NCBI RefSeq assembly: GCF_022682495.2
Contig: NC_071389.1
Coordinates: 15,202,964-15,266,963, forward strand
Reading direction: 5' to 3'
Source of the DNA: Desmodus rotundus
Lineage: Eukaryota > Chordata > Mammalia > Chiroptera > Phyllostomidae
DNA length: 64,000 nucleotides
The position numbers and the translations under genes were made by a program. Below the pieces are notes generated by a model. The model worked only from the letters and a program-made list of their open reading frames with translations. It was not told where the DNA came from and made no database searches. Shown in pieces: positions 24,100 to 35,904 of this stretch (position 1 is the stretch's first letter; the number at the start of each line of letters is the position of its first letter).

Positions 24100-25209
24100 T
24101 CACCATGTTTCGGTTTTGTGAGCTTCCTACCCACTTCATCCTCTGTTAAAACTATATCGCTGCTCGCTGTTCTGTGTCTCGCCCCTCCCCACGGATCTGC
24201 CCCCCACCAGACAACCAACCACTGCAGCTCCACTGTCACTCACAGCCGCCAGCTTCCCTGCCCACCCTTTACCTTGCGGGCTGCAGGTCACCTTTGGAGA
24301 CAAGTTCTCCAGAGCCCTACAAGAGGTCAAGTCAACAAGTAAATAAACCCTCAGGAACAGGGCACGTAACCTCAGAAATTGCCTCTCCTCCAGGGAATGT
24401 GATGCTGAGGGCCAGATCGCCCACATGCGTTCCCCAACAACGTGGCCAGGTTGGAAAGGAAGAGGGAGGATGTGAGGCCACAGAAAGGCCACTTATTAAT
24501 ACCTCTGCCACAAAAGCAATGACCCTGCCCTGCCCTCAGCACCTCATGCAAAAGCGAGGGTGGGGGACGTTGAGACCTTCGGGGGAAGCATTTCTCCAGA
24601 AGTTCCCACACACTCTTTTCTTATTACTCCTGATTTGCACGCCCGTCAACACTTGCCAAGATGAGAAACAAAACACCAAGGAACAAAGAGCAATGTGCTC
24701 CCTGACACATTTATTTGCGGACGCCCTTGTACGACTCTCTGCTCACCAAAGGGACTTTTTCCCACTGCCGAAGGCGGCCTCGGGGTGTCCCCATGAACCC
24801 ACTCCTCGGCTGGGGTGACTTGTTCTTCCCCAGGCCGGCACCGAAAGTCGAGACGGAGAACAGGCACTAACAAATGGTCCCGGCCCTCGGAGCTCGTTTC
24901 CGTCTGACTTCCTTCCCGGTGCCCGACGATGGCAAGTTGCAGGTACATCTGTTCTGAATATCAGCCCCTTGCCTTTGATCCTCTGCCCCGTGTCTGCCCC
25001 GCAGCTGGGGACTGCCCCTCCTCAGACCCGGCTCTGGCTCCTCTCCCTAAAGACCTCAAGTTAACTTAATGGACTAAACAGGGAACCATTTCTACATGAT
25101 TAATTAATTAGGTTCTACTAGGAAGGATAATAATATAACATCATAAGTAAGACTGCAAGGCCTAGCTGCCAGTTTATATAAAGAATACCAGGAATAGCAC
25201 GATTACAAA
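24100..25209. other. No gene seen
   Basis: Intergenic. The 214-codon frame 24174-24818 (plus) lacks any recognisable domain and is not flanked by splice sites that fit. Confidence 0.5.
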
Positions 25210-25340
25210 GACATCAAAGACGGAGCAAGCATGGAGTCGCTGGCCCAGCTCTGACCATGCCAGGTTTAGGTCGGGGGGTTCAAATCCAGGGTTCAACTGT
25301 TTGACCGAAGAGTTACTTGCCTTCTCTGAGTTTTTCCTCT
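25210..25340 (-). repeat. Probable MIR SINE
   Basis: 'cagctctgaccatgccagg', 'gagttacttgccttctctgag' in reverse MIR orientation; diverged. Confidence 0.5.
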
Positions 25341-25625
25341 CTGGGATAGATGGAAGGATGGAGGTGTATTTGTCAGGGCTGTTTGGAAATCCAGTAGACG
25401 CAATGCATGAAAATTGCCCAGGACAAAATAGGCTCATAATGTATTGGAAAATATTGCTCAGGAAATTCCAGTACAGTAGCTGGTACTGAGGATAGAAATA
25501 AATAGAAAGAGGGCTGTCAGCTGTGGTCCATTCTGTTTTATCAGCAAATGTCTTATTTTTCAGTGCACTCTAAATCTGAACCCTCACCTCAAGACCTTTG
25601 AAAGCACCAACAAAAATCATCTTGG

Positions 25626-25785
25626 GCCCTGATCGATGTGGCTCAGTGGGTTGGACATCATCCTGCAAAACAAAAGGTCGCCAGTTCAATTCCTGGTCAG
25701 GAAACGTTCCTAGGTTGCAGGTTCGGTTCCCGGTCAGGGCGCCTACAAAAGGCAACAGATCGATGTTTCTCAAAAAAGAATCATC
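25626..25785 (+). mobile_element. VES SINE with duplicated B-box segment
   Basis: tRNA-like head (GATGTGGCTCAGTGGGTTGG), B box CAGTTCAATTCCTGGTCAGG and, about 40 bp on, a second B-box-like GGTTCGGTTCCCGGTCAGGG. A short C/T-rich part and A tail follow. Confidence 0.85.
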
Positions 25786-26109
25786 TTTGTTGATTGCAGA
25801 TGGATAAATAGTTTTTATCTATAGATAAGTAAATAACCTATGTGTAAAGGTGATTCTGGTTAGTAGATTTGCTGGTTGGTATTTGCATATTTGTGCGTGA
25901 GCTCATTGGTTAATGGTCCAGAGCATCTCGGTGCCCCTCAGTGCCTCACGCAGACCTCTCACCTCCCCCACGTTTCTCTTCTCCCCTCCTCCTCACCCCC
26001 CACACTCTCAGCAATATCACTACACAAGGTCTTCCACCTTGGATGCTCAATTGTCCTGGGGCTGGTGAGCCAGTCCCTCAAGGCCTTGCTAGATAACGCT
26101 TCATCTAAA

Positions 26110-26300
26110 CCTAAACCTTTTTCTGTAAAGGACCAGATAGTAAATATTGTATGCTTTGCAGGCCACCCAATCTTTCAACTCTGTCTTTGTAGCCTGAAAG
26201 CAGCCATAGATAATATGCCAATGAGTGTGGCTATGTTCCAATAAAACTTTATTTACAAAAACAGGTGATGGGCCAGGTTTGGCCCAAGAATCTAAATAGT
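26110..26300 (+). repeat. hAT-type DNA transposon remnant
   Basis: 'tttctgtaaaggaccagatagtaaatattgtatgctttgc', then 'gtggctatgttccaataaaactttatttacaaaaacaggtgatgggcc' (in parts) is a common non-autonomous MER-type DNA element in placental mammals. Confidence 0.75.
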
Positions 26301-26311
26301 TCTTCAGTGCT

Positions 26312-26511
26312 GCCCTGACCAGTGTGGCTCAGGTGCTCGGGTGTCCTTACACAAAGTGAAAGTTGCTGGTTCAATTTCCAGTCAGGGCACATGCCTGGGT
26401 TGCAGGTTCAGTCCCCAGTCGGAGCACATACAAGAGGCAACCAATTGAAGTTTCTCTCCCACCTTTCCCCTCTTTCTAAAAATAAGTAAATAAAATCTTT
26501 TAAAAATAAAA
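26312..26511 (+). mobile_element. VES SINE
   Basis: 'GCCCTGACCAGTGTGGCTCA', B box GGTTCAATTTCCAGTCAGGG, tail TAAATAAAATCTTTTAAAAA. Directly followed by another VES in the same orientation. Confidence 0.9.
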
Positions 26512-26512
26512 A

Positions 26513-26668
26513 GCCCTGGCTGGGTAGCTCGATTGGTTAGAACATTGTCCTACTACACCAAGGTTGTGGGTTCGATCCCTGGTCAAGGTACATACAAGAA
26601 TCAACCAATGAATACATGGATGAATGGAATAACAAATCAGTGTTTTTCTATAGATTTAAAATCCATCC
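26513..26668 (+). mobile_element. VES SINE, second subfamily
   Basis: 'GCCCTGGCTGGGTAGCTCGA', B box GGGTTCGATCCCTGGTCAAG, 'CATACAAGAATCAACCAATG'. Inserted in the tail of the preceding SINE. Confidence 0.9.
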
Positions 26669-26962
26669 ATCCACCAATCAAAGAAATAGTGCTTAAGTGT
26701 TAGTGAACTACAATGGTTAATACAGTAGACCTGGAGGCTCACATCCTCACTTCCCTACTGGGGCTTTTCATGCTTTAGCCCTAAGTCACGACCAGTGGGG
26801 GACATTGTAGACACTTGGAAAAGTCCAGCATGAAACAAACTTGTGATGTGGGTGCTTTTGTGTGTCTGTCAGTGACAGCACTGGTGCCTAAAGCCCACCA
26901 CACCTCGTTGCCTGTAACGCTGGCCTTTTCGGGTTGCAGAAAGTCTTCAAGCTTGATTATAT

Positions 26963-27150
26963 CAGTGGCTCTCAAGCTTGAGAGTACAACAGAATCACCC
27001 AGAAGACTTGTTAAAACCCAGGTTACTGGGCCCCACTCCCAGAGACTCTGATTCAGTAGGTCTGGGCTGGAGCCAGAGGAGTCACATTTCTAACAAATTC
27101 CCAAGCAATAATGATGATGCTGGTTTGGGGACCAGCTTTGAAAACTCCTT
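26963..27150 (+). repeat. MER5A-type hAT element
   Basis: 'cagtggctctcaagcttgag', 'caacagaatcacccagaagacttgttaaaacccaggtt', 'ggccccactcccagagactctgattcagtaggtctggg', 'ggggaccagctttgaaaact' (in parts): MER5A from end to end. Confidence 0.9.
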
Positions 27151-27183
27151 GTGCTAGCTACATGTTGAAAACCTAAGAGCACA

Positions 27184-27197
27184 CTGCCACCTAGTGG
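27184..27197 (-). promoter_or_regulatory. CTCF-type motif, minus orientation
   Basis: On the minus strand CCACTAGGTGGCAG fits every position of the CTCF core CCASYAGRKGGCRS. It lies just outside the MER5A remnant. Binding is inference. Confidence 0.55.
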
Positions 27198-28599
27198 ACA
27201 GTTCTTAGTAGTACCCTATGCCAACTTCCCTTGATTTTTAAAGTGCACTAAAAATTACACATCTTTTACCATGAAGAAGAATCAAATTCATAAAGCCAAT
27301 TTGTCATTTGCATACTTGGAGTTTCATAACCATATTCCAAGTTTCTTTAAGGAAGTGAGGGAGTCACAATATTTACAATAACATGGCAGACATTTTATAT
27401 CAGCTTAAACAAGAAACAGATTCTTTTCTACCAGGGGAAAGAAAAAACACTTTAAATACCTAAATAAAATAAAACTGGCACTGGGTCTGTTCTCTGGCCA
27501 CTCTCCCATTGCCAGATGCACATGCCTCTCCTGAAAAGCAAAATTCACACCCCAGTCCTTCAACCCGCAATCGATGTGCCTACCTGGTGCAACTGATGGA
27601 ATTCAGGAACTGGGCCAAAACGAGCCCGTTTCAGACCCTGGACGTTGTGATATTTGCACGCGCAGCGCAGAAGTAATGGTAAAGGACCCTGGTGATGGGC
27701 AACTGTGCAAATGTTTGCATTTCAACATACCCAAGTGCAAGTAAGTGCTCACTTCCAACTACCCAATCCAGCAAAAGGCCGGGGTCTCTAACTCTACCTG
27801 GCACAAAATAAAAGGGCACTACAGTCGCCAACAGCAGATGACTTGGGATTCCGTGCTTGGCAGGCTGCTGGGTTTTCGTCAGTGTGGAGAAACATATTAG
27901 GGCCCGGCTACAAAGGATGGCGTGGTACCAGGAGAACGGAAATGACAGGGACCGGAACAGTTTTTGATGCCAACAGTTTATATTTGATCTCCAGATGCGA
28001 TGCAGCTGACAGCTAATTAGTTCAACTTAGATCTACACAGATCCCCTTGCTTTTTTCCACACATGCTGTGGGCATGCGAGTGTGAAAATATGTCTGCCTG
28101 GGGTTGTGCTTTGATTGGGAATTCTCTGGAATGAACGCACTTGGAACCCCTGAGAACTCTGGAGCCCCGGCACGTGGAACATCTGGTGAGACGGTCTTTT
28201 TCCCTCCTGCTTGGCCCGAGAGCAGGTACTGCAGTGGCTTTCTTTCCTCGAGTGGCTGATTCCAGCCTAGAAAAGCTGGAGTAAATTCAGCTTCATGGAT
28301 CAGTGTACGAGGCCACCATTAACTGCAAACCTCAGTGGTCGAGAGCTACTGGATGTGAATTCTGCGGCTACTAATGAAAAAGCAATTGTGGTACATTAGC
28401 TGGTGAGCTGTCTGGGAGGAATGGGAGGACACGCAGCCGAGATGGGAGCCCTCACCGACACAAGAGGTAGCACAAGCAGACACACAGCTCCTCCCTCTCC
28501 TCCTGTGGCCACACTCGAAGGTTACAGCTTCTGGGGAGAATGGGAGCATTAAGACCCTCCTCTGCTCTAGCCCCAGAGGATCACAGCTAAATCTTAGGG
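27198..28599. other. No gene seen
   Basis: Intergenic; no repeat or exon recognised. Confidence 0.5.
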
Positions 28600-28815
28600 A
28601 GCCCTACTGTGCGCTAGGCATTTGCAGCAGCACTGTATTTTTCACAACAACTCTCTGAGGCAGGTGCTATTATCTCCCTCATTTTGCAGATGAGGAATCT
28701 GAGACATGAAATTGATTGCTCCCGGTCAAAAAGTAGCAGGTGGAGAAGCTGAGGTTTGACCCTAAAAGTCCTTCTCCAGTAGGTCATGCTCTTAACCACT
28801 GCACCATAAGACTTC
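28600..28815 (+). repeat. MIR SINE, near full length
   Basis: 'ccctactgtgcgctaggcat', 'cattttgcagatgaggaatctgaga', 'gtcatgctcttaaccactgcacc'. Confidence 0.85.
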
Positions 28816-28939
28816 ATGAATTGCACTTGGTCTCTAAGCCATCCATGGTGAGCCAGACCCTGCCGATTGGTCTAGGGAAAGTCACGTGTGGCCTTCACGC
28901 CCCTGAGGTAGAATTACACTTCAGCCCTTACCATGAGGT

Positions 28940-29160
28940 CATTGCAGACTAAGTGGATCTCCTGCCCCCTGACTTTGGGCTCAGCTATGGGACTGGCTTT
29001 GGCCAACAAGATGTTTCACCACGTGATTCCAGCAGGGGCTTGACATGTGCTTGAGCCATTGGCACACCCCTTTCCTAACAGGCCCCAGAATGAGATTCAT
29101 GGAAGCAATCCAAGCTGGCCTGAGGCCCAGAGCCAGGCCCAAGTGAACCCAGCCTTAATC
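28940..29160 (+). repeat. Ancient interspersed repeat, family not named
   Basis: 'tttgggctcagctatgggact', 'ctttggccaacaagatgttt', 'ggcttgacatgtgcttgagcc' recall a common mammalian medium-reiterated repeat. Confidence 0.4.
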
Positions 29161-30039
29161 AGCAAACCCTGGCCTCCTCTCTAGTTGGTTACTACACACC
29201 ATCACGCACTGATTCAGCTCGTGATCCCCTCCAATCCATAATACACCAGGAAAGCTTTCCAGAATCAACAGAGCCCCCACAGAAGGAATACTTAGGACTT
29301 TTGTGCTTTCGACCTTACTCCTCTCTTCCTCCTTGGACACTGGTGTGAGGACATTATGTCTGGTGCTGAGCAACATCTGGTAACCACAAGCAACAAGCAC
29401 AAAGAAAAAGAGCCAATGCTGAGGATGCCCGAGCAGATAGGAGGACTGATCCTAGGTCCCTGATGATCTTACCAAGCCACTGAGTGATCTCCCACCTCTA
29501 CATTTTTGTGCAAAAAAAAAACCCCCCAACATTTCTTTGTCCAAGCCTGTTCACTGAGATTTCCATTATTCACAGCCAAAGTCATTCCTAACTGCTATTG
29601 ACTTTCTTAAGTATGGGAACACTTTTATAAATGCCACATCTTCACATCTGCCTCTCTTTTCTTTAAATTGGCTTGTCTCCCCAGAATAGCAGAAGGGAAG
29701 TCACAGATCCTTGTTAACATCAATCAATTGATGCCTGCCGCACTCACCCTGGAGCACTAAGTTCAGAATTGCCCAGGTGAGCAGCAGCTTAACTAAAATC
29801 AACCCTTGACTTCTGTTCATTGATACAGCCAAGGTTCTAGCACATCAGAGGCACTCAGTACAGCTTGTTAAGTGAATCATTTAATTGAGTTGTTGCTATT
29901 TCTCTGGATGGGCAATCAAGAGCGTGTCTCTTGGGAATCTTCTCGAGGGGCCTCCTGGAAATCACACCCAAGTGAATTTTGTGAAACCTGCATGTCAGAC
30001 AGACCTTCCAAACTCAATGGAAGTCTTCTCAGGATATGG
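29161..30039. other. No gene seen
   Basis: Intergenic; short A run at 29512-29521. Confidence 0.5.
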
Positions 30040-30905
30040 TTACAAACAGAAGCCGTAACAGCATTCTTGAGATACAATTCTCACGCCATAAAAATTCACC
30101 TTTTCAAGTGAGTGCGCAGTTCTGTGGCTTTTAGCATACTCACAAGGTTGTGTAACCATCACCACAACTATAATTTAAGAACATTTTCATCATCCCAAAA
30201 GGAAAATCCATACTCATTGACAGTCATTCCCCATCACTCCCTCCCTCACCCCACACAGCCCCTGGTGACCACTAACCTCCTTTCTGTCTCTGGGTTTGCC
30301 TGTTCGGGACATCTTATATAAATGGACTCATACAATGTGTAGTCTTTCGTGTCTGACTTGTGTCGTTTAGCTAAATGTTTTTGAGATTCCTCCACGCCGT
30401 GGCATGTATCCGCTTCTTTCCTTTTTATTGCTGAGTACTGTCCCTTTTGTGGATGTGCCACACTTACCCATTCCTCAGTTGGTGGACATTTAAGCTCTTT
30501 CTACTCTTTGGTTGTTATAAATAATGCTGCTGTGAACTTTTGCTTACAAGTTTTGCACTTTTTTTTTTTTTTTAGCAATATGTCTTTAATTCTCTTGGGT
30601 GCATTTGTAGGAGTGGAATTGTTACATCATGCGATAAACTATGTCTTTCGTTTGGAGGGACTGTCAAAGCAGCTGTTTCCCAAAGCAGCTGCACACTTTT
30701 ACATTCCCACCAGCAGTGTATAGAAGGTTGCAGCTTCTCCACGACCTCATCAACACTTGTGATTATCTATCTCTTTGATTGTAGCTATTCTGGTGGATAT
30801 GAAGGGATACCTCATTGTAGTTTTACTTTGTAGTTCCCTGAAGGCTAATGGCATTGAGCAATTTTTGTGTGTTTATTGGCCATTTGTATCTTTTCTTTTA
30901 AAAAC
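30040..30905 (-). repeat. Old L1, minus orientation
   Basis: Long L1 stretch in reverse: 'acaattctcacgccataaaa', 'gtgtaaccatcaccacaact', 'taaatggactcatacaatg', 'gtggcatgtatccgcttc', 'ttataaataatgctgctgtg', 'cattcccaccagcagtgtat'. Heavily mutated. Confidence 0.88.
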
Positions 30906-30912
30906 TGTGCAG

Positions 30913-31152
30913 GCCTGGCTGGTGTGGCTTAGTGGGTTGAGCGCCAGCCTGTGAACCAAAAGGTCACTAGTTCGATTCCGTCAGGGAACATGCCTGGGTT
31001 GCAAGCCAAGTCCCCAGTTGGGTGCGTGTGAGAATCAACCAGTCAATGCTTCTCTCGTACATGCTTCTCTCCAGATGTTTCTCTCCCTCTCATTCTCCCT
31101 CCCCTCCCCTCTCTCTAAAAAATAAATAAAATCTTTCAAAAAATAAAATAAA
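30913..31152 (+). mobile_element. VES SINE
   Basis: Head 'GCCTGGCTGGTGTGGCTTAG', B box TAGTTCGATTCCGTCAGGG, long C/T-rich part with duplicated ATGCTTCTCTC blocks, tail AAATAAATAAAATCTTTC. Inserted at the end of the L1. Confidence 0.93.
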
Positions 31153-32392
31153 AATGTACACACATGAATTCAATCATATTTACATAGGCTAATTTTCCTG
31201 AAAACTCTCTTGAGGCTGCATTATAAAGCCAAAATTATTTTTTCCTAGTAATGAGCAAAATATTATTAAAATCTGATTGATTCACATGCCACTAATTTAG
31301 AATGCTTGTATTAGCAACAAAGGAAAAGGTGATTGTGTCTTCCCAGCCACTAAGGTTCTATCATTTAGTGTGTCTTGTAGAAAAAAATCAGTATAGTTAA
31401 GCAAAAGTTTTTTAAAAATTAGTGAAAAGTTTTTAAAATTCTAAAATGGCTTTTAAAATGACGGACTTTGGAGCTATGCTCCTGGAATGCCACGAGGGGG
31501 CGCTAAACAGTGGTCGTGATCACTTTCTCCACCCCTTTTTGCTTTCAGGCTCCGTCCCTACGCAAACCGGCCTCTAAGCAATAGAAGACTAGGCCGGTTC
31601 TTATTTGAGAACTTATGTTTTATTAATAAGAATGAGAAGTATTAATACAGAACTTTGTAAAAACGATGGCATATTTTGAATGTTTTACATTTATTTTACA
31701 AATATGTGATAAACGTCTTCCATACACTGTAGGATATGTTTCTGAGATTGTTGGGTATTTTTTTGCACCTCTCCCCAAAGGACCATTTCCAGCTGAAGAA
31801 ACACACATCTGTCCCCAATACAGACACACACACACACACACACCACGTTTTAGACACGTGAGAGGCTGTGGGAATCTCCCAGTTTCTTGTGGTCCCCCGC
31901 AGCCTGCAGAGCCCCAATCCCCCTGCAAATTTCCAAACAAAAATAGGACAGCTCCATCCACAGGGACAAGAATGAATCCAAAGCTAAACTATTTACCCAA
32001 AATGTGAACATTTTTATAGATAAGAGGGTTTCTTTTTTTTATGATTTGACCTCAAGTGCTGGTTCTATTATAGCAAAAAGCCAGGTGGAAACCCTGGTCT
32101 CAGATCCCTGGGTTCTGCAAGTAGTTGCTGTTTGTCAGAAACTGGATTTTGACTCCAACTGGAGAAGCAGCCCCGGCAGAGTGTGAACTGAATCCTGTAA
32201 AAGCTTCTGAAGGGAGCCGGGAGGAGCAAGGCCAGCGCTCAGAACTGCCATCGGCGGCTGCTACTGGCCTCGCCCTGCTCTGTGTGCTGGAGGCGAACAG
32301 AGGTCTGGAGAAGGGAAGGGGGGCTTCCAAGCTCTGGTTTCCTACCTCTCCCAAGCTCCAGATTGGCAGAAAAAGGAGTCTTTGCTGGTCTT

Positions 32393-32427
<35 letters not shown>

Positions 32428-32689
32428 CCAGCTGGTATATCTCTCCATCCCATGCCTCTCTCCTTTCTTAGAGAATAAAAACTTTACTCTCTAAAAAAAT
32501 AGAAAAGCCAAGATTTTGGCAGGGGGCAGGGTGCCAGGGAGTAAATCACATGAAAATCCCACCTCCCTCAGAGACTTTGGAGCTTTCTGAACGTTCAGTA
32601 ATGTGGTATTATCTTGATTTGCAGGTGAGGAAGTAGAGCAGATGGAGCAGCAGAAATGCCCATGAGGACAACATTTACGTTCCTATTGC
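31153..32689. other. No gene seen; simple repeats
   Basis: AT-rich intergenic sequence. (CA)n at 31823-31842 and an A run of about 30 at 32395-32426. No exon recognised. Confidence 0.55.
31490..31503 (+). promoter_or_regulatory. CTCF-type motif, plus orientation
   Basis: CCACGAGGGGGCGC followed by TAA is a near-perfect vertebrate CTCF core: one base (G at position 5) departs from the Y of the short consensus, but AGGGGGCGC is complete. It lies in unique sequence about 5.3 kb past the SYF2 3' end. Confidence 0.6.
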
Positions 32690-33340
32690 TGCTCTCATAG
32701 GCCCACTACGAACCAGGCCCTGGTCTAAGCACGTCACTCACTAACCCTCCCAACAGCTCTGTGAGGAAGGTATTATTCACACTTTAGAACTGGGGAGACA
32801 GAAACACAAAGTGGGTGGGTGACGCTATGGGCCAGATGGGGTCCTCCCCAAGTTCATACGTGGAATCCCTAACCCCTCAACTGACTGCATTTTGGGGACA
32901 AAGCCTTTAAGGAAGTCATTAAGGTTAACTGAGGTCATAAGGGTGGGCCCTAATTCAATAGGACTGATGTCCTTATTTAAAAAAAAAAAAAAAAGGAAGC
33001 GACCCCACGATTGGGTGAACAGGGAGCAAAGGCTAGTGAGGATACAGTGAGGACACAGTGAGAAGGCGGCCATCTGCAAGCCAGGGAGAGAGCTCTCACC
33101 GTAAACCAGCCCTGCTGGCCCCTTGATCTTCGACTTCCAGCCTTCAGGACTGTGAAAGAATACATTTCTGATGTGTAAGGCACCCCGTCTGTGGTATTTT
33201 GTTATGGCTGCCCCAGCAGACTAATGCAGGTGACCTGCCCCAGATCTTTTGCCTGGCAAATGGAAGAACTGACATTTGAATCCAGGCTGTTTGGCACCTT
33301 AGTCAATCCATGCTTTTACTGGCTTTTGCACGGTGCTGCT
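32690..33340 (+). repeat. MIR SINE split by an MLT1 LTR
   Basis: Left part 32690-32817 ('cactacgaaccaggccctggtctaagc', 'cactttagaactggggagac'); right part 33235-33340 ('tggcaaatggaagaactgacatttgaatccaggctg'). Confidence 0.75.
32824..33228 (+). mobile_element. MLT1-type solo LTR (ERVL-MaLR)
   Basis: 'ccccaagttcatacgtggaatcccta', 'taaggttaactgaggtcataagggtgggccctaattcaa', 'ctgatgtccttattt', 'ggcggccatctgcaagccagg', 'ctccagccttcaggactgtg', ending 'gctgccccagcagactaatgcag' (in parts). The target-site duplication GTGAC lies at 32819-32823 and 33230-33234. Ancient; no coding capacity. Confidence 0.9.
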
Positions 33341-33414
33341 TGCCCTGAGAAAGGAGAGAGCAAGAGTCTTACAGGAGAATGTGGTAACGATACAGGAACC
33401 ACCAGCACGCTCAG

Positions 33415-33560
33415 GCATTGACTCTGCACAGCCCACGGCGCTAAGTGCTTCACGTGGATTATCCATTTAATACCAACGACAATCCTGAGAGGTTAGTGCT
33501 GTTATTGCCCCATTTTACTAAGGCCTTAAGAGGACTCCAGTGGGGACAAACTCACTCCAG
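33415..33560 (+). repeat. MIR SINE
   Basis: 'gcgctaagtgcttcacgtgg', 'cgacaatcctgagaggttag', 'cattttactaaggcctta'. Confidence 0.75.
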
Positions 33561-33964
33561 AGCCAGCTTGGAACACTGCCACGCTGCAATTAATTATAAC
33601 TATTAGAGATCATTTTGTTACAGTCAGTTCCACCACCTGGCCAAAAACCGTTCAGCTGGGCCTCCCAAGTGAGAGAACACACTTGAGTCAAATAATAATT
33701 AAGCCCCACTTCTCTGCGATGGCCTTTGCAATAAATGAGCCATTGAGGTGGTTGTCCCCACTAAGATGTCACAGCTTTGGAGAAAAAGGGCCCGTGGAGA
33801 GGCAGCCCTGCCCTGATAGGCGGGGGCAGGAGCCGGAGCAGACGGTTGCAGGAGCATAACCCAGCCAGGACTGCTGCGCTGGGAGAGGAGCAGAACCACC
33901 GCCCCACTAGGGTTAGGCCCGCCAGGGTATTTTCACGTCTACCAGTTCAGTCTGGGTCTTTTTA
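33561..33964. other. No gene seen
   Basis: Intergenic; nothing recognised. Confidence 0.5.
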
Positions 33965-34100
33965 ACATCTCATGTCTCCTCTTAACTTCTGGATCATGTG
34001 GGCTACAGTTACACTGTTTTGATTTCTTTGTCTCTTATTTTGAACAATTATGTCAGTTCTTGCTAAGTTTAGATTAATTTTTCTTCTCATTCTGAGCCCT

Positions 34101-34318
34101 ATTTTTTTAATGATTTTATTTATTTTTAGAGAGAGGGGAAGGGAGGGAGAAAGAGAGGGAGACAATGTGGGAGAGATACATTGATCAGTTGCCTCTCACA
34201 CACCCCCAACTGGGGACCTGGCTGGCAGCCCAGGCACATGCCATGTGACTGGGAATCGAACCAGTGACCTTTGGGTTCACAGGCCGCCACTCAATCCACG
34301 AGGCACACAAGCCAGGGC
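34101..34318 (-). mobile_element. VES SINE
   Basis: T-rich start, 'GATTTTATTTATTTTTAGAG', reverse B box GGGAATCGAACC, head end AAGCCAGGGCGC. Confidence 0.93.
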
Positions 34319-35033
34319 GCTTATTTTTCTCTAATTAGATGCTGACATTGTGAATTTGATGTTGCTGGGTACTGCATAGTTGTAGCGTTTTTAAATAACG
34401 ATTCTTGATCTTTGTTCTGGGATGTAGTTAAATTACTTAGAAATAGTTTGATTCTTTCAAGTCTTCTGAGATTTTTTAGGCAAGACCCAAAGTGTTTAGC
34501 CTAAAGATAACCACTCTCTGATGCTGAGGTTGGTGGAAGAACATACTAGTCCTGGCTAGGTACTATTCCCCTTAATCCTTTCAGGTGGTTCTGTCCTTGA
34601 CCTCAAGTTGTCCCCTCACACATGTGCAGGTCAGGACGCTGCCTGGTACCTGAAGAGACCCCTGCTGACCGCCGCAGTTCTCTGTGCGGCTCTCTCCTCT
34701 CCGGCACTCCGCACCCCGAGCTCTTGCCACTGTGGTCTCCCCAGACTTGCAGTTCTGTCTGCTCAGCCAAGGGAACCACCTGGGTTCTCCCTCCACGCGC
34801 CGTAGACTGGAGTTCTCCAAAGGCAGCCGGCTGGGGCGATCAGGGGGCTGTGCTTGTTTGTTTCCTCTTCCGGATCACTGGCCTTCCTTGCCTGATTTCC
34901 GGTACCTTGAAAACTGTCATTTCATATGCACTATCCTTTGTTTCGGGTTTCAGTCGGCAAGGTAAGTCCATTCCTTGTCACTCCATCTTGGTTGGAAGTA
35001 GAAGATGCCCGTTTACTCTTTCAATTAGATTTT

Positions 35034-35235
35034 TTAAAGATTTTATTTATTTTTTTTTTAGAGGAGAGGGGGGAAAGAGAGAGGGAGAGAAACATCGACG
35101 TGAGAAATATTGATCAGTTGCTTCTTGCATGCTCCCAACCAGGGGCCTGGCCCACAACCCAGGCATGTGCCCTGACCAGGGGACCTTTTGGTTTGCAGGA
35201 CAATGCCCAACCCACTGAGCCACACCAGTCAGGGC
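35034..35235 (-). mobile_element. VES SINE with 13-bp target-site duplication
   Basis: Complete minus copy ending CACACCAGTCAGGGC. The duplication TCAATTAGATTTT lies at 35021-35033 and 35236-35248. Confidence 0.95.
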
Positions 35236-35430
35236 TCAATTAGATTTTATAATTGTTTTTCACATAGGTCCAGTGACTTTTCATTAAATTCGTGTCTAAA
35301 TGTCATAATTTTTACTATTGTAACTGGACTGTTTCTTCTATTTCTAGGAGTTTATGTCTAGAGTGGAGAAAAGCTATTGGTTTTTGTATATGTAACATGT
35401 TAACAGATATCCTGAAATCGAATCATGCAT

Positions 35431-35903
35431 TGGTCATAAATTTATTCAGTGTCCTAACACAGGAAGATGAGAGGCAGGTATCTCCGGCTGGCGAGCCACT
35501 CAGCAAAGCCAACAGGGTCCTGTCAGTGCCACTCTCAGCAGTGACTTTCCGCCTCATGAGCTTGTCACTTGATGGCACAAAACGGCTGCTACAACTCCAG
35601 GCTTCACGTATGGGATCTAAGCAGAAAGAAGGGAGAAGCAGGGACTGGCAAGTAGCATATCAGGAAAGCAAAAGATTTCTCAGAATAATTACATTGTGTC
35701 TTATTAGCCAAAACTATCACATTTGACCACCTGTAATAGCACGTCGGTTTGGGGAAGCAAGTCTTTAGCCAGAAATTTTACCACAAATTCACAAAAAAAA
35801 AAAATCAGGGTCTGATTGGTGGTGAAGAAAGAACTGACATTGGACAGGGAACTAACAGGTCTGCAGGTAGCTGCTCTTGCAGTTTTAGAACAAACCCTGC
35901 TGG
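35431..35903. other. No gene seen
   Basis: Intergenic. The 144-codon frame 35292-35726 (plus) begins in L1-like sequence and shows no family resemblance. Confidence 0.5.
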
Positions 35904-35904
35904 A

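Larger units (their letters stand above)
33965..35430 (-). repeat. Old L1-like sequence split by two VES SINEs
   Basis: 'gatgctgacattgtgaatttgatgttgctgggtactgcatag', 'ttgttctgggatgtagttaaattacttagaaatagtttgat' and, after the second SINE, 'ctattggtttttgtatatgtaacatg' resemble L1 in reverse (in parts). The piece 34560-35020 is less clear. Confidence 0.5.

Noticed and set aside
24174..24818. 214-codon frame, plus strand
   Set aside because: No recognisable domain, no promoter or splice context; overlapped by other chance frames.
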